Source of the DNA: an uncultured Opitutaceae bacterium
GTDB lineage: Bacteria > Verrucomicrobiota > Verrucomicrobiia > Opitutales > Opitutaceae
Assembly: GCA_937958045.1 (NCBI GenBank)
Contig: CALFXL010000025.1
Span: 1 to 61,716 of the forward strand
Reading direction: 5' to 3'
DNA: 61,716 nucleotides
The stretch's first letter is position 1; each line of letters opens with the position of its first letter. The position numbers and the translations under genes were made by a program. Under the pieces are notes generated by a model. It ran no database searches. It had not been told where the DNA came from and saw only the letters and a list, made by a program, of their open reading frames with translations. Of the stretch, positions 43,200 through 51,912 are shown piece by piece.

Positions 43200-44063
43200 T
43201 TACCGCTCGTTTACCAACCAGCGCAGCCGTCCAAATCCTCCAGGCGCTTGGGAAAGCATGCCCGCGAGCACATCCAAACTCGGCACGATCTCGGCATCGA
43301 TCTGCCACGGGGGATTGATCACGAGCAGCCCGCAGCCCTTCATTTTGAGGGGCGCTTCTTCCCCGGCGATCAGCAGCTCGGCGGTGAAGGTCGGCGGCGG
43401 CTGCGACGCCACCAGGGCATCGAGAAATTCGTCCACGCGTGCACGCGCCGTGATGGGATACCAGACGCCAATCGTCGCGGCCGGCAGGCGGCGCAGGCCT
43501 TCCTCGATGGCGTCGAGGATGTTACGAAATTCATCCTGTGCCTCGAAGGGCGGATCGATCAGGACCAACGCGCGTTTCTCCGGCGGCGGCAGCATCGCGC
43601 GCATCGCTTGATAGCCATCCATCGCGTGAATCGACACGCGTCGCTGCCGACCGAACTCCACCCGCAGTTCTTCGACTTCTTCCGGATGTTTTTCGCACAG
43701 CGCCAGTCGATCTTGTGGACGCGCCAACGCCTGCACCATCCACGGCGAACCGGGATAATAGCGCAACGGCTCCGTCGGCGCCGAGCCATCGAACGCGCGC
43801 ACCAACGCCACATAATCCGCGAGCGGCGCCAGCAAACTCGTCGCATTCGCCAGCCGGCCGATGCCGTCGGGATGCTCGGGTTTACGCGCAAGCGAGTCGC
43901 CCCGCGCCGCCGTGGTCAGATCGTAGCGTCCGCGCCCCGCGTGCGTATCGAGATAGAGAAAACCTTTTTCTTTCCGCTGCATCCCGCGCACGAGTTGAAG
44001 CAGCAACACGTGCTTCATCACGTCCGCGAAATTTCCCGCGTGAAATTGATGCCGATAATTCAT
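43200..44063 (-). CDS. rlmJ: 23S rRNA (adenine2030-N6)-methyltransferase
   Basis: A 287-residue methyltransferase. The start MNYRHQFHAGNFADVMKHVLL is diagnostic for RlmJ, followed by YLDTHAGRGRYDL and the catalytic LIDPPFE (residues near 170). It methylates A2030 of 23S rRNA. Not essential in relatives. It stands alone on the minus strand, 15 bases after the YhcH-like gene. Confidence 0.93.
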   Translation of the reverse strand: MNYRHQFHAGNFADVMKHVLLLQLVRGMQRKEKGFLYLDTHAGRGRYDLTTAARGDSLARKPEHPDGIGRLANATSLLAPLADYVALVRAFDGSAPTEPLRYYPGSPWMVQALARPQDRLALCEKHPEEVEELRVEFGRQRRVSIHAMDGYQAMRAMLPPPEKRALVLIDPPFEAQDEFRNILDAIEEGLRRLPAATIGVWYPITARARVDEFLDALVASQPPPTFTAELLIAGEEAPLKMKGCGLLVINPPWQIDAEIVPSLDVLAGMLSQAPGGFGRLRWLVNER

Positions 44064-44078
44064 TCGGCGGGTGCGCCG

Positions 44079-44576
44079 TCAGGCAAACACGGGGATTTTC
44101 ACCACGGTCTTGTACAACGGCGCCGGCGCTTCCACCGCGAGTGTGGGCATATGGCCATCGACCGGGAAAAATACCGCGCCTTCGCCCGCGCCGACGCGCA
44201 CGATCGAGGCCGCGTTGTACATCTGATATTTGATGAGATCCTTGCCCGGCGTGAAATCTTCGCTCACCGCGAGTTTCGCCACGTCGGCGACTTCCATCAG
44301 CTCTTCACCACGCACGATCACTTGCACGTCGATGTACGCGCGATGCGATTCAAAGAAGCCCTGTTCGCGCGGCTTGGTGAGATAAACCTGCTCCATCGCA
44401 AACGCGCCGCCGGCAAGCTCGATGCGCTCGGTCACGCCCACCGGGATCGCCAGCACGCGTGCCTGTTCCGGACTGCCCGGTTGCAGCACTTTTTCCAGGT
44501 AGGCAAACGCTGTGTCGAAATGTGCGTGCGGCACGAGCTGCGAGCGGAGGGTGGAGAGCGAACCAAAAAGGGCCAT
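44079..44576 (-). CDS. YhcH/YjgK/YiaL family protein
   Basis: A 165-residue cupin-like protein with the family motifs GFFESHRAYIDVQVIVRGEELMEVA, where the HRAYIDVQ histidine and acid bind metal, and AVFFPVDGHMPTLAV. YhcH/YiaL proteins occur in sugar (sialic acid, xylulose) operons and act on open or anomeric sugars; here there is no sugar operon. The ATG at 44576 is chosen since the family fold starts there; a longer frame upstream would be Arg/Ala-rich noise. Confidence 0.88.
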   Translation of the reverse strand: MALFGSLSTLRSQLVPHAHFDTAFAYLEKVLQPGSPEQARVLAIPVGVTERIELAGGAFAMEQVYLTKPREQGFFESHRAYIDVQVIVRGEELMEVADVAKLAVSEDFTPGKDLIKYQMYNAASIVRVGAGEGAVFFPVDGHMPTLAVEAPAPLYKTVVKIPVFA

Positions 44577-44687
44577 GCGCCGACAAGAGCCTGCGCGCTC
44601 CCACCACGCAAGCCCGCGCCGTCGCGGTGCGTCGATTGCCGAGTTTCCGCTGGCGCAAACCAAGGTCGCCGCCTAAATGCGCGGCCC

Positions 44688-44930
44688 ATGAGCATCGAGT
44701 TCGGTTGGTGGTCCAAAGACGAGAATGGCAAATTCCAGGTCTGCGTGCGCATCCACGGCGGCAATATCACGTGGGAACGCAAACAGGGTCATCACTCGTC
44801 GTGGGAACCGTACGGTCCGCCCAACGATGACGATTGGGACAAACTCATCGGCGAAGCCGAACGTCGCGTGCCTCGTCGGCTCATTTCCCCCAAGCAATTC
44901 GAGGAAATCAAACGCCTGCGCGATCGCTGA
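44688..44930 (+). CDS. 80-residue tryptophan-rich protein of unknown function
   Basis: An acidic small protein with five tryptophans (FGWWSKDENG, NITWERKQG, SSWEPYGPP, DDWDKLI) ending in a basic helix (PKQFEEIKRLRDR). No signal peptide or membrane segment. It starts at an ATG 111 bases from the divergent YhcH-like gene. Not recognised; nothing visible suggests a catalytic role. Confidence 0.65.
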   Translation: MSIEFGWWSKDENGKFQVCVRIHGGNITWERKQGHHSSWEPYGPPNDDDWDKLIGEAERRVPRRLISPKQFEEIKRLRDR

Positions 44931-44953
44931 AGACCGGCGCCGTATCCAGTTTT

Positions 44954-45520
44954 TCACGACGCGCGGGCGCCGACGAGCGACCAAAGATGGCGAAAGGCTC
45001 CCGCAAATTCCCGCGGCCGCTCCGCGATTGCCCGGGTAACGTCTTCGATCGACCACCAATCGGCACGTTCGATTTCCTGCGGATGCAGCGCAAACGGTCC
45101 GGCCGACTCCAGCCGATAGATCCACACGAACTCCCAACCTGTTTCCGGTCCCGCCGGGAGTTTGATCAGCGGCGTCAGCGCTTCCGGCCCGCTGATTTCG
45201 AGCCCGATTTCTTCCTTCAATTCGCGAACGGCCGCCGCCGCGTAGTCCTCACCGGCATCGAGATGCCCGGAACACGACGAATCCCAACAACCCGGCGCGA
45301 TATCCTTTTGCATGGACCGTTTTTGCAGAAACACGCGCCCTCCCCCGCCCGGTTCGTACACCAGCACGTGCACCGCGCGATGCCGCCAGCCGTTTTGATG
45401 CACGTCGCGCCGCGTCGCTTGGCGAATCACCACATCGTGCTCATCGACAACATCGAACAACTCGTCATCGCGCTGCGCGGGCGCGGTGCTTTTTCCGAAA
45501 GGATGGGAAGCGGGCTGCAT
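44954..45520 (-). CDS. Nudix hydrolase
   Basis: A 188-residue protein with a complete Nudix box GHLDAGEDYAAAAVRELKEEIGL (G-x5-E-x7-REUxEExGU). The preceding ELFDVVDEHDVVIRQATRRDVHQNGWRHRAVHVLV matches YfcD-like Nudix enzymes related to isopentenyl diphosphate isomerase type I. Substrate unknown. ATG 45520 is used; a GTG at 45538 would add six residues. It is divergent from the hypothetical gene at 45583. Confidence 0.87.
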   Translation of the reverse strand: MQPASHPFGKSTAPAQRDDELFDVVDEHDVVIRQATRRDVHQNGWRHRAVHVLVYEPGGGGRVFLQKRSMQKDIAPGCWDSSCSGHLDAGEDYAAAAVRELKEEIGLEISGPEALTPLIKLPAGPETGWEFVWIYRLESAGPFALHPQEIERADWWSIEDVTRAIAERPREFAGAFRHLWSLVGARAS

Positions 45521-45582
45521 GTTTGGCTTGTCGCTCACAGGAGAACGTGGCCCTTTCGTGGGCCAAAAACGACCGCCGCACC

Positions 45583-46050
45583 ATGCCAAAAATCGACGTC
45601 AACAAAGTCGCAGAGATCCTCAAAAAGAATGAGGTCGATCCCAAATTGCTTCGCCAGATCGTCGAGGAAATGAACATCCTCACGCAGGCCGAGGCCAATG
45701 AGGAGAAACCGCCGCCCCTCAAAAAACAGTGGGCCATCCTCATCTCGGATCCCGACGGCCATCTGCCCGAACACGATTTTGTCGGCTGGGTCCTGCAAAT
45801 TCCCGAAAACGACAGCGTCGCGACCACACAGGACCGTATTTTTAAGGCCGTCTACGAATACAACGCCACCCGCAAGGGCCGCCTGCATCCCGCCAGCACC
45901 GTCGGCGAAGCACTCGAGTATGTGCCGGCCAAACATTTCAAAGAAGCCGATCTCTGGGTGAAAACCAAAGTCCCCGTCCTCATGCTGCGCACCGACAACG
46001 AAATCCCGAAGGACGAGGCCTACGGCAATCGCGGCCGCAAATCCGTCTGA
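45583..46050 (+). CDS. conserved-looking hypothetical protein, 155 residues
   Basis: A soluble, charged protein with a helical N-terminus (INVNKVAEILKK-type, residues 3-40) and an alpha/beta core (KKQWAILISDPDGHLPEHDFVGWVLQI). It ends in DEAYGNRGRKSV. No signal peptide, no known motif. It is cotranscribed with the glutamine cyclotransferase gene 30 bases downstream. Function not recognised. Confidence 0.72.
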   Translation: MPKIDVNKVAEILKKNEVDPKLLRQIVEEMNILTQAEANEEKPPPLKKQWAILISDPDGHLPEHDFVGWVLQIPENDSVATTQDRIFKAVYEYNATRKGRLHPASTVGEALEYVPAKHFKEADLWVKTKVPVLMLRTDNEIPKDEAYGNRGRKSV

Positions 46051-46080
46051 TTGAGCCGAGCCCGCCGATCTTTTGCCGCG

Positions 46081-46902
46081 ATGCTCTCCGCGCTCGCACG
46101 TCTTCGCATCTTCCCGAAGCGCCTGCCGCGCACGCCCGCCATCTGGTTATCGCTCGCGCTGTTGTTTGCCGCCGGTTGCGGGCGGACCGGGTCGGCGACG
46201 CATCCAGTTGTTGAATACACCTACCGCGTCGTCGACGCACGCCCGCACGATCCGCAGGCATTCACGCAAGGGCTGCTTTTTCACGACGGCTTTTTCTACG
46301 AAAGCACCGGCCTCAACGGACGCTCCACGCTGCGCAAGGTCGATCCGGCCACCGGCGAGGTTCTGAAAAAACTCAATCTGCCGGCCGAGTATTTTGGCGA
46401 GGGCCTGGCGCTTCTCGGCAACCGGCTTTATCAACTCACCTGGCGCAGCGGCAAAGGCTTCGTCTACGATCTCGCGTCGTTCACGCCCGTGCGCGAGTTC
46501 GCCTTTTCCGGCGAGGGCTGGGGGCTCACGACCGATGGACGCTCGTTGATCCTCAGCGATGGCACCGCGCAACTTCGTTTCCTCGATCCCGATTCGTTTG
46601 CCGTCACGCGCACCGTCACCGTGACGCATGAGGGAAATCCCGTCACGCAGCTCAACGAGCTTGAATACATCGATGGCGAGATCTTCGCGAACCTGTGGCA
46701 GTCGTCGCGCATCGTGCGCATCGCCCCTGAAAGCGGCCGCGTCACCGGCATCATCGATCTCACCAACTTACTGCCCGCCAATGACCGCCGTCCCGACACC
46801 GACGTGCTCAACGGCATCGCCTACGATCCCGCCACGCGGCGGCTGTTCGTCACCGGCAAAAACTGGCCGCGGCTTTTCGAGATCGAGTTGATCAAAAAAT
46901 GA
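46081..46902 (+). CDS. glutaminyl-peptide cyclotransferase (bacterial type)
   Basis: A 273-residue exported beta-propeller enzyme with a signal peptide ending in AAGC (lipobox), so probably lipid-anchored. The family pattern is clear: AFTQGLLFHDGFFYESTGLNGRSTLRKVD, EYFGEGLAL, LTWRSGKGFVYD, EGWGLTTDG, LNELEYIDGEIFANLWQS and LNGIAYDP near the end. It converts N-terminal glutamine to pyroglutamate. ATG 46081 gives a normal signal peptide; an upstream TTG at 46051 is less likely. Confidence 0.9.
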   Translation: MLSALARLRIFPKRLPRTPAIWLSLALLFAAGCGRTGSATHPVVEYTYRVVDARPHDPQAFTQGLLFHDGFFYESTGLNGRSTLRKVDPATGEVLKKLNLPAEYFGEGLALLGNRLYQLTWRSGKGFVYDLASFTPVREFAFSGEGWGLTTDGRSLILSDGTAQLRFLDPDSFAVTRTVTVTHEGNPVTQLNELEYIDGEIFANLWQSSRIVRIAPESGRVTGIIDLTNLLPANDRRPDTDVLNGIAYDPATRRLFVTGKNWPRLFEIELIKK

Positions 46903-47008
46903 ACGTCTCCTCGCAGTCGGATTCGCCTCGTTCGCCGCGTTGTCCTGCGCAACGTGTTCCGACGCTCGACCTTCCCTGAAATCACGTCCACTCCTTTCCC
47001 TTTCTCAC

Positions 47009-48139
47009 GTGCCTACTTCCGCGATCCTTCTCTACGCCGATTCCGCTCACAACGCCGACCAGCTTTATTTCGGCCGCGTCCACGTTCCCGACGCTTTCGT
47101 CTCCATCGGTTTCGGGCGAAAGAAAATCGCCGTGATCAACGCGCTCGAGTTTGGCCGCGTTAAAAAGGAGTCCGCGTTCACCTCGGTCCTCCCGCTCGAG
47201 CGCTATCTGCAGCTGGCCCGCGAACAATACCCCGGCCAGCGCGTCGGCGTCGCCGAAGTGGTCGCGCTCGTCGCTCGCGAGCTCGGTGTATCCACTTTTG
47301 TGATACCGGAGGATTTTCCCGCCGGGCTCGCCAGCCGCCTCACCCATCTGGGCGTCGTGCTCGAAGTGGCCGATGGTCCCATTTTTCCCGCGCGCGAGAT
47401 CAAGTCGCCCGCCGAGGCCGAAGCCATTCGCGAGGGCAATCGCTGCGCCGCGCTCGGCATCGCCGCCGCCGCCGAGGTGCTGCGCAAGAGCAAGATTTCC
47501 GCAGGCAAACTGGTCTATCGCGGCGCACCGCTCACGTCGGAGCGTCTTAAGTTCGCCATCGAAAGCGCCTGCCTCGAAGCCGGTGCGTTGTCGATCGACA
47601 CCATCGCGGCCGGCGGCGATCAGGCGTGCGACCCGCATCATCGCGGCAGCGGTCCGCTTCGCGCCAACGAGCTTATCATCGTCGATGTGTTTCCGCGCGT
47701 GCAGGCGACCGGCTATCACGGCGACATGACGCGCACCTTCCTCAAGGGGCGCGCGTCCGACGCGCAACGCGCCCTCGTCGCCACCGTGCGCGAAGCGCAG
47801 AAAGCCGCGCTCAAAAAGATCCGCGCAGGCGTCAACGGTCGCACCGTGCACCAGCAGTGCCTCGATGTTTTTGCGAAGCATAAGTACGAAACCAAACACA
47901 CGTCCAACGGCTCCGTCGGCTTTTTCCACGGCACGGGTCACGGCCTCGGTCTCGCCGTGCACGAAGCGCCGCGCGTCAGCACGGTCGATTACAAGTTGAA
48001 GGCCGGTTCGGTGGTCACCGTGGAGCCCGGTCTTTATTATCCGGGCCTCGGCGGTTGCCGCATCGAGGACGTCGTTCAAGTCACGGCCACCGGCGCGAAA
48101 CTTTTGTCGTCCGCCCCGTACGATTGGGAAATTCGTTAA
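47009..48139 (+). CDS. M24 family metallopeptidase (Xaa-Pro aminopeptidase type)
   Basis: A 376-residue protein with an N-terminal creatinase-like domain and a C-terminal pita-bread fold. Metal ligands are in VDVFPRVQATGYHGDMTRTF (two Asp), GTGHGLGLAVHE (His), VTVEPGLYY (Glu) and GCRIEDVV (Glu). It should cleave peptides before proline, or dipeptides, in the cytoplasm. The GTG at 47009 begins the natural N-terminus. A 19-base GTATCCA-type palindrome lies at 47288-47306. Confidence 0.88.
   Translation: MPTSAILLYADSAHNADQLYFGRVHVPDAFVSIGFGRKKIAVINALEFGRVKKESAFTSVLPLERYLQLAREQYPGQRVGVAEVVALVARELGVSTFVIPEDFPAGLASRLTHLGVVLEVADGPIFPAREIKSPAEAEAIREGNRCAALGIAAAAEVLRKSKISAGKLVYRGAPLTSERLKFAIESACLEAGALSIDTIAAGGDQACDPHHRGSGPLRANELIIVDVFPRVQATGYHGDMTRTFLKGRASDAQRALVATVREAQKAALKKIRAGVNGRTVHQQCLDVFAKHKYETKHTSNGSVGFFHGTGHGLGLAVHEAPRVSTVDYKLKAGSVVTVEPGLYYPGLGGCRIEDVVQVTATGAKLLSSAPYDWEIR
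47288..47306. repeat. GTATCCA-type palindrome inside the M24 peptidase gene
   Basis: GTATCCACTTTTGTGATAC, a copy with two arm mismatches, outside the nos island. Confidence 0.45.
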
Positions 48140-48172
48140 CGTCGTCCCCTTTTCGAACTCCGGCTTTCCTTC

Positions 48173-49153
48173 ATGATCACCGTCCCCGCTGCCCGCGCGC
48201 TGCTTAAGAAAATCTCCGCCCTCCGCGTCCTCGTGATCGGCGACATCATGCTCGATCATTACATTTGGGGCGACGCCACGCGCATCTCACCCGAAGCGCC
48301 GGTGCCCGTCGTCGATATCGCCCGCGACACTTACACCGCCGGCGGCGCGGCCAACGTCGCCTTGAATCTCGCCGCGCTCGGCGCGCGTTGCACCGTCGCG
48401 GGACGCCTCGCCGACGACGAAGCGGGCGAACGGCTTTCTTCGATTCTTCGTTCGAAAAAAATCGCCACGCTCCCCACGCCCGGCGGCGGCGCCACGATTC
48501 TCAAAACGCGCGTTCTCGTCCAAAACCAGCAGCTCTGCCGCCTTGATCGCGAATCCGCACCGTCGGCCTATCGCGTGGATCCCGCGCGCATCGAACCGCT
48601 TTTCGCGAAAGCCATCCGCAACCACGATGCGGTCATTCTTTCCGACTACGCCAAAGGTCTGCTCACCGACGAGCTCGTGGCCATCATCGCGCGTCTCGCG
48701 CGCACCTCGGGCAAATTCATCGCCCTCGATCCCAAGCCGAAGCGCGCGCTCGCGTTTTCCGATCTCGATTTGATCACGCCCAATCGTCGCGAAGCGCTTC
48801 AGCTCGCCGGCATCGAACACGATCCGCATCAACCGTTCCCCGCCAACGAAGTCTGCGCGCGTCTCCATGCTCGCTATCGCACGCGTCACCTCGTCGTCAC
48901 CATGAGCGAGGACGGCATGCTGCTCTCGACCGACGGCAAGCTCGGCAAAATTATCCCCACCGCCGCACGCGAGGTTTTCGACGTATCCGGCGCGGGCGAC
49001 ACCGCACTGGCGTCGCTCGTGCTCGCGCTCACCGCGGGCGCACGTATCGAGACCGCCGCGCATTTTGCCAATGCCGCCTCCGGCGTCGTTGTCGGCAAAC
49101 TCGGCACCGCCACCGTTTCTCCTGACGAACTGCTGGCATATATTAAAAAATAA
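48173..49153 (+). CDS. rfaE1: D-glycero-beta-D-manno-heptose-7-phosphate kinase
   Basis: A 326-residue PfkB-type kinase: VIGDIMLDHYIWGDATRISPEAPVPVV, TAGGAANVALNLAALGA and the catalytic GAGDTALA loop near 283. This is the kinase half of HldE, without the nucleotidyltransferase domain, which must be encoded elsewhere. It phosphorylates heptose-7-phosphate for ADP-heptose, used in lipopolysaccharide inner core. gmhB lies two genes downstream, consistent with the pathway. Confidence 0.92.
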   Translation: MITVPAARALLKKISALRVLVIGDIMLDHYIWGDATRISPEAPVPVVDIARDTYTAGGAANVALNLAALGARCTVAGRLADDEAGERLSSILRSKKIATLPTPGGGATILKTRVLVQNQQLCRLDRESAPSAYRVDPARIEPLFAKAIRNHDAVILSDYAKGLLTDELVAIIARLARTSGKFIALDPKPKRALAFSDLDLITPNRREALQLAGIEHDPHQPFPANEVCARLHARYRTRHLVVTMSEDGMLLSTDGKLGKIIPTAAREVFDVSGAGDTALASLVLALTAGARIETAAHFANAASGVVVGKLGTATVSPDELLAYIKK

Positions 49154-49172
49154 GTACTCTCCTCCCAAACCC

Positions 49173-49640
49173 ATGAAAGCCGCTGCACTTCTTCTCTCTC
49201 TCGCTCTCCTCGCCGGATGCGCCACGCCCACGTCCGTCCAGCACGCCGGCCTCGTTGTCATCCCGGCGCCGACCGTCGGCCGCAACCCCGGATGGACGCC
49301 CACCGCGGAGGAGGTCGCCAAAATCGAGCGCGCCATCGCCCACCGCCTCGCCAACCCCGACCAGCGCGTTTTCGGTCTCGGCCAAAATCTTCCGCCGTAT
49401 CCGTATTCTGAATACCTCGTGCGTTGCACGGCCGCGGGTCCGCTGGACAACCGCTTCGTGATGGGCGTCGCCGCGTTGCCCTCGTCGGTCTCACGCGAAG
49501 AATTCCTTTCGCCCGCCACTCCGGACACGCGCGCCGTCGAGCTCGCCGGATCGTCGCCCGCGAACTTCCAGTTCATCTACAATCTCAAACAAGATCGCCT
49601 CGTCGAAATCCGCTTCAACAAGCAGCCGGGGCAGCCCTGA
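49173..49640 (+). CDS. lipoprotein of unknown function
   Basis: A 155-residue exported protein with a signal peptide ending in LAGC (C16). The mature part has no known motif; segments PYPYSEYLVRCTAAGP and FNKQPGQP are visible. It sits 19 bases after rfaE1 and 12 before gmhB, inside the heptose operon, so it may have an envelope role. A palindrome of the GTATCC/GAATAC type is at 49397-49415. Confidence 0.72.
   Translation: MKAAALLLSLALLAGCATPTSVQHAGLVVIPAPTVGRNPGWTPTAEEVAKIERAIAHRLANPDQRVFGLGQNLPPYPYSEYLVRCTAAGPLDNRFVMGVAALPSSVSREEFLSPATPDTRAVELAGSSPANFQFIYNLKQDRLVEIRFNKQPGQP
49397..49415. repeat. palindrome GTATCCGTATTCTGAATAC
   Basis: Inside the lipoprotein gene; 19 bases with the GTAT...ATAC ends of the family, and an inner GTATTC/GAATAC dyad. 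Confidence 0.4.
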
Positions 49641-49652
49641 GAACCCGCGTCC

Positions 49653-50183
49653 ATGGCCAAGGCGCTTTTCTTCGATCGCGACGGCACGCTCATCGTCGAC
49701 AAACACTATCTCTCCGATCCCGCCGGCGTGGAACTGCTGCCCGGTGTAGTGGACGGGCTGATACGCGCCCGCGATCTTGGTTATCGGCTGTTTCTTTTTT
49801 CCAACCAATCCGGCGTCGGTCGCGGTTACTACTCGCTCGACGATGCGCTGCGCGTAAACGCGCGCATGGAGGAACTGATCGGCCTGCCGGCTCCACTGTT
49901 CGACGGCGTTTGCATGGCGACGGAGACGCCCGATCAACCGGCCGTGTATCGCAAGCCCTCGCCGCGTTTCATCCAGGAGATGATCGCGCGCCATAGCCTC
50001 AATCCCCGCGAGTGCATCATGGTCGGCGATCGCGAGACCGATGTCGAAGCGGGCCTCGCCGCCGGGATCGGCGTCGCCGCCATCGCAAATGGAAAACTCG
50101 ACCGCGCCGCCTGGGGACGCTTCGCATTTCCCGGACTCGCGATCTATGACGACTTCGCCTCATTCGCAGCGACGCTAACGTAA
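49653..50183 (+). CDS. gmhB: D,D-heptose 1,7-bisphosphate phosphatase-like HAD enzyme
   Basis: A 176-residue HAD phosphatase of the GmhB/HisB-N type: FFDRDGTLIVD at residue 7, FSNQSGVGRGYY and MVGDRETDVEAG. It would remove the C1 phosphate of heptose bisphosphate in ADP-heptose synthesis, matching the rfaE1 gene two genes upstream. The usual zinc loop (C-x-H ... C-x-C) is reduced to one Cys (C87 in CMATETPDQ), so zinc binding is doubtful; a histidinol-phosphatase-like role is the alternative. Confidence 0.85.
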   Translation: MAKALFFDRDGTLIVDKHYLSDPAGVELLPGVVDGLIRARDLGYRLFLFSNQSGVGRGYYSLDDALRVNARMEELIGLPAPLFDGVCMATETPDQPAVYRKPSPRFIQEMIARHSLNPRECIMVGDRETDVEAGLAAGIGVAAIANGKLDRAAWGRFAFPGLAIYDDFASFAATLT

Positions 50184-50230
50184 GCGAAAACGCTCTCGCG
50201 TCGTTCAGAACCGCTCTCTCGCGCATCGCC

Positions 50231-51040
50231 ATGCCTGAACTCGCCGAGGTCGAATTCTACCGCCGCCGTTGGAATCCGGGCATCGGCCAGCGCATCGAGC
50301 GCGCTTTTCTCCACGCGCGCGCCGGCGTTTTCAAAACCTGCTCGCCCACGCTGATCGAAGCCACGCTGCCCGGCATCAAACTTCTCAGCTCCGAAGCGGC
50401 CGCCAAACAAATGCTCTTCCGCTTCAGCGGCGACGTCTGGCTCGGCGTGCACCTCGGTATGACGGGAGAACTCACCTGCCAGCCGCCCGATTTCGCGCCG
50501 CGGAAACACGACCATCTCGTCCTCGCTCAAGCCAAACGAACGCTCGTTTTCAGCGATCACCGCATGTTTGGCCGCATCCAGTTTCACATCGGTCCGGGCG
50601 CGCCCGTTTGGTGGTCATCGCTCGCGCCAGCTGTCACCTCCGCCGCATTCAATATCGAAGTTGTATCCAAATTTCTGAGACGCCGCGCGCGCGCGCCGAT
50701 CAAAAGCGTGCTGCTTATGCAGGAGTGTTTTCCCGGCATCGGCAACTGGATGGCCGACGAAATTCTCTGGCGCGCCGAGATTCATCCGCGCCGTGCGGCC
50801 GGTTCGCTCAACGAAGACGAAATCCGCGCGCTCCATCGCGAAACGCGCTGGGTTGCCCGTCGCGCCCTCGAAATCATCAGCGAATCCGACGCCGCCGAGC
50901 CGCCCGATCCTCCGAAAACCTGGCTCTTTCCTCATCGCTGGACCGACGGCGGTCGATGCCCCAAAACCGGCGTCCTTCTCCGCCGCGAAGAGATCGCCAG
51001 CCGCACCACTTGCTGGTCCCCCGGACGCCAGAAATTGTGA
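50231..51040 (+). CDS. Fpg/Nei family DNA glycosylase
   Basis: A 269-residue base-excision enzyme: catalytic N-terminus PELAEVEFYRRRW, LGVHLGMTGEL, FSDHRMFGRIQF and the helix-two-turn-helix ECFPGIGNWMADEILW. The C-terminal zinc finger is degraded. C243-P-K-T246 and C261-W-S-P264 keep only one Cys of each CxxC, as in zincless relatives. It removes oxidised bases such as 8-oxoguanine or pyrimidine lesions. It follows gmhB by 47 bases. Confidence 0.88.
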   Translation: MPELAEVEFYRRRWNPGIGQRIERAFLHARAGVFKTCSPTLIEATLPGIKLLSSEAAAKQMLFRFSGDVWLGVHLGMTGELTCQPPDFAPRKHDHLVLAQAKRTLVFSDHRMFGRIQFHIGPGAPVWWSSLAPAVTSAAFNIEVVSKFLRRRARAPIKSVLLMQECFPGIGNWMADEILWRAEIHPRRAAGSLNEDEIRALHRETRWVARRALEIISESDAAEPPDPPKTWLFPHRWTDGGRCPKTGVLLRREEIASRTTCWSPGRQKL

Positions 51041-51106
51041 GCGCGCGGAGAATCATTGCCTCGCGTCTTGGCGTTCGCGCCTCTTTGCGTTTCACCTCAC
51101 GGTCGC

Positions 51107-51856
51107 ATGTCCGCCTCCAAACAACGTCTCGATGAATTGCTCGTCGCTCGCGGGCTCGCCGCGTCGCGCTCGCAAGCCAAGGCGCTGATCATGGCGGGAC
51201 GCGTTCTGCACGGCACCGAGCGTCTGGATAAACCGGGCAAAGAATTCCCCCACGATATCGAGATCGTCGTCGAACAACCGCCGCGTTTCGTCAGCCGCGG
51301 CGGCGAAAAACTCGCGGGCTTTCTCGAAAAATTCTCCATCGATCTGCGCGGCGCGCACCTCCTCGACGTCGGCGCGTCCACCGGAGGTTTCACCGATTGC
51401 GCACTTCAAGCGGGCGCGGCCAGCGCGGTCTGCGTCGATGTGGGCCGCGCGCAACTTCACGCGCGTCTGCTCGCCGATCCGCGCATCACCAACCTCGAAA
51501 AAATCAACGCGCGCCATCTGCAGGCGGGCGATCTGCCGCGTTCGTCTTTCGACGCGGTGGTGATGGATTTGTCGTTCATCTCGCTCAAATCCGTTTTACC
51601 CGCGGTCTGGCCGTTTGTCGCGCCCGGCGGCATCCTCATCGCTTTGGTGAAACCGCAATTCGAAGCGGGCAAAGCCGAGGTCGACAAAGGCCGCGGCGTC
51701 ATCCGCGATCGCGCCGTCCAAGACGCGGTACTCGCCGACATCACGACTTTCTCCCTCGAACAACTCGCCGGCGCCCGCTTGATCGGCTCGATGGATTCGC
51801 CCATCACCGGCACGGACGGCAACCGCGAGTTTCTCCTCGGACTGCGCCGGGCGTGA
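51107..51856 (+). CDS. tlyA: TlyA-family rRNA methyltransferase/hemolysin-like protein
   Basis: A 249-residue protein with an N-terminal S4 RNA-binding domain (RLDELLVARGLAASRSQAKALIMAGRV, residues 6-32) and an FtsJ-type methyltransferase domain with LLDVGASTGGFTDCAL and DLSFISL, then KPQFEAGK. TlyA methylates ribose 2'-O in 16S/23S rRNA. ATG 51107 begins just before the S4 domain. It lies in a string of same-strand genes with nadK. Confidence 0.93.
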   Translation: MSASKQRLDELLVARGLAASRSQAKALIMAGRVLHGTERLDKPGKEFPHDIEIVVEQPPRFVSRGGEKLAGFLEKFSIDLRGAHLLDVGASTGGFTDCALQAGAASAVCVDVGRAQLHARLLADPRITNLEKINARHLQAGDLPRSSFDAVVMDLSFISLKSVLPAVWPFVAPGGILIALVKPQFEAGKAEVDKGRGVIRDRAVQDAVLADITTFSLEQLAGARLIGSMDSPITGTDGNREFLLGLRRA

Positions 51857-51912
51857 GCCCGCGCACCTCCCGTCTTCCCTTGGCGCGCAGAACCGTGCAT
51901 TAACTCCCACAC

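Noticed and set aside
29625..50681. More GTATCC half-sites, such as 29625-29643, 42209-42227, 44942-44960 and 50663-50681
   Set aside because: The second arm is poorly matched. The single hexamer GTATCC/GGATAC is only slightly more frequent than a rough expectation for GC-rich DNA; only the paired arrangement was counted as a signal.
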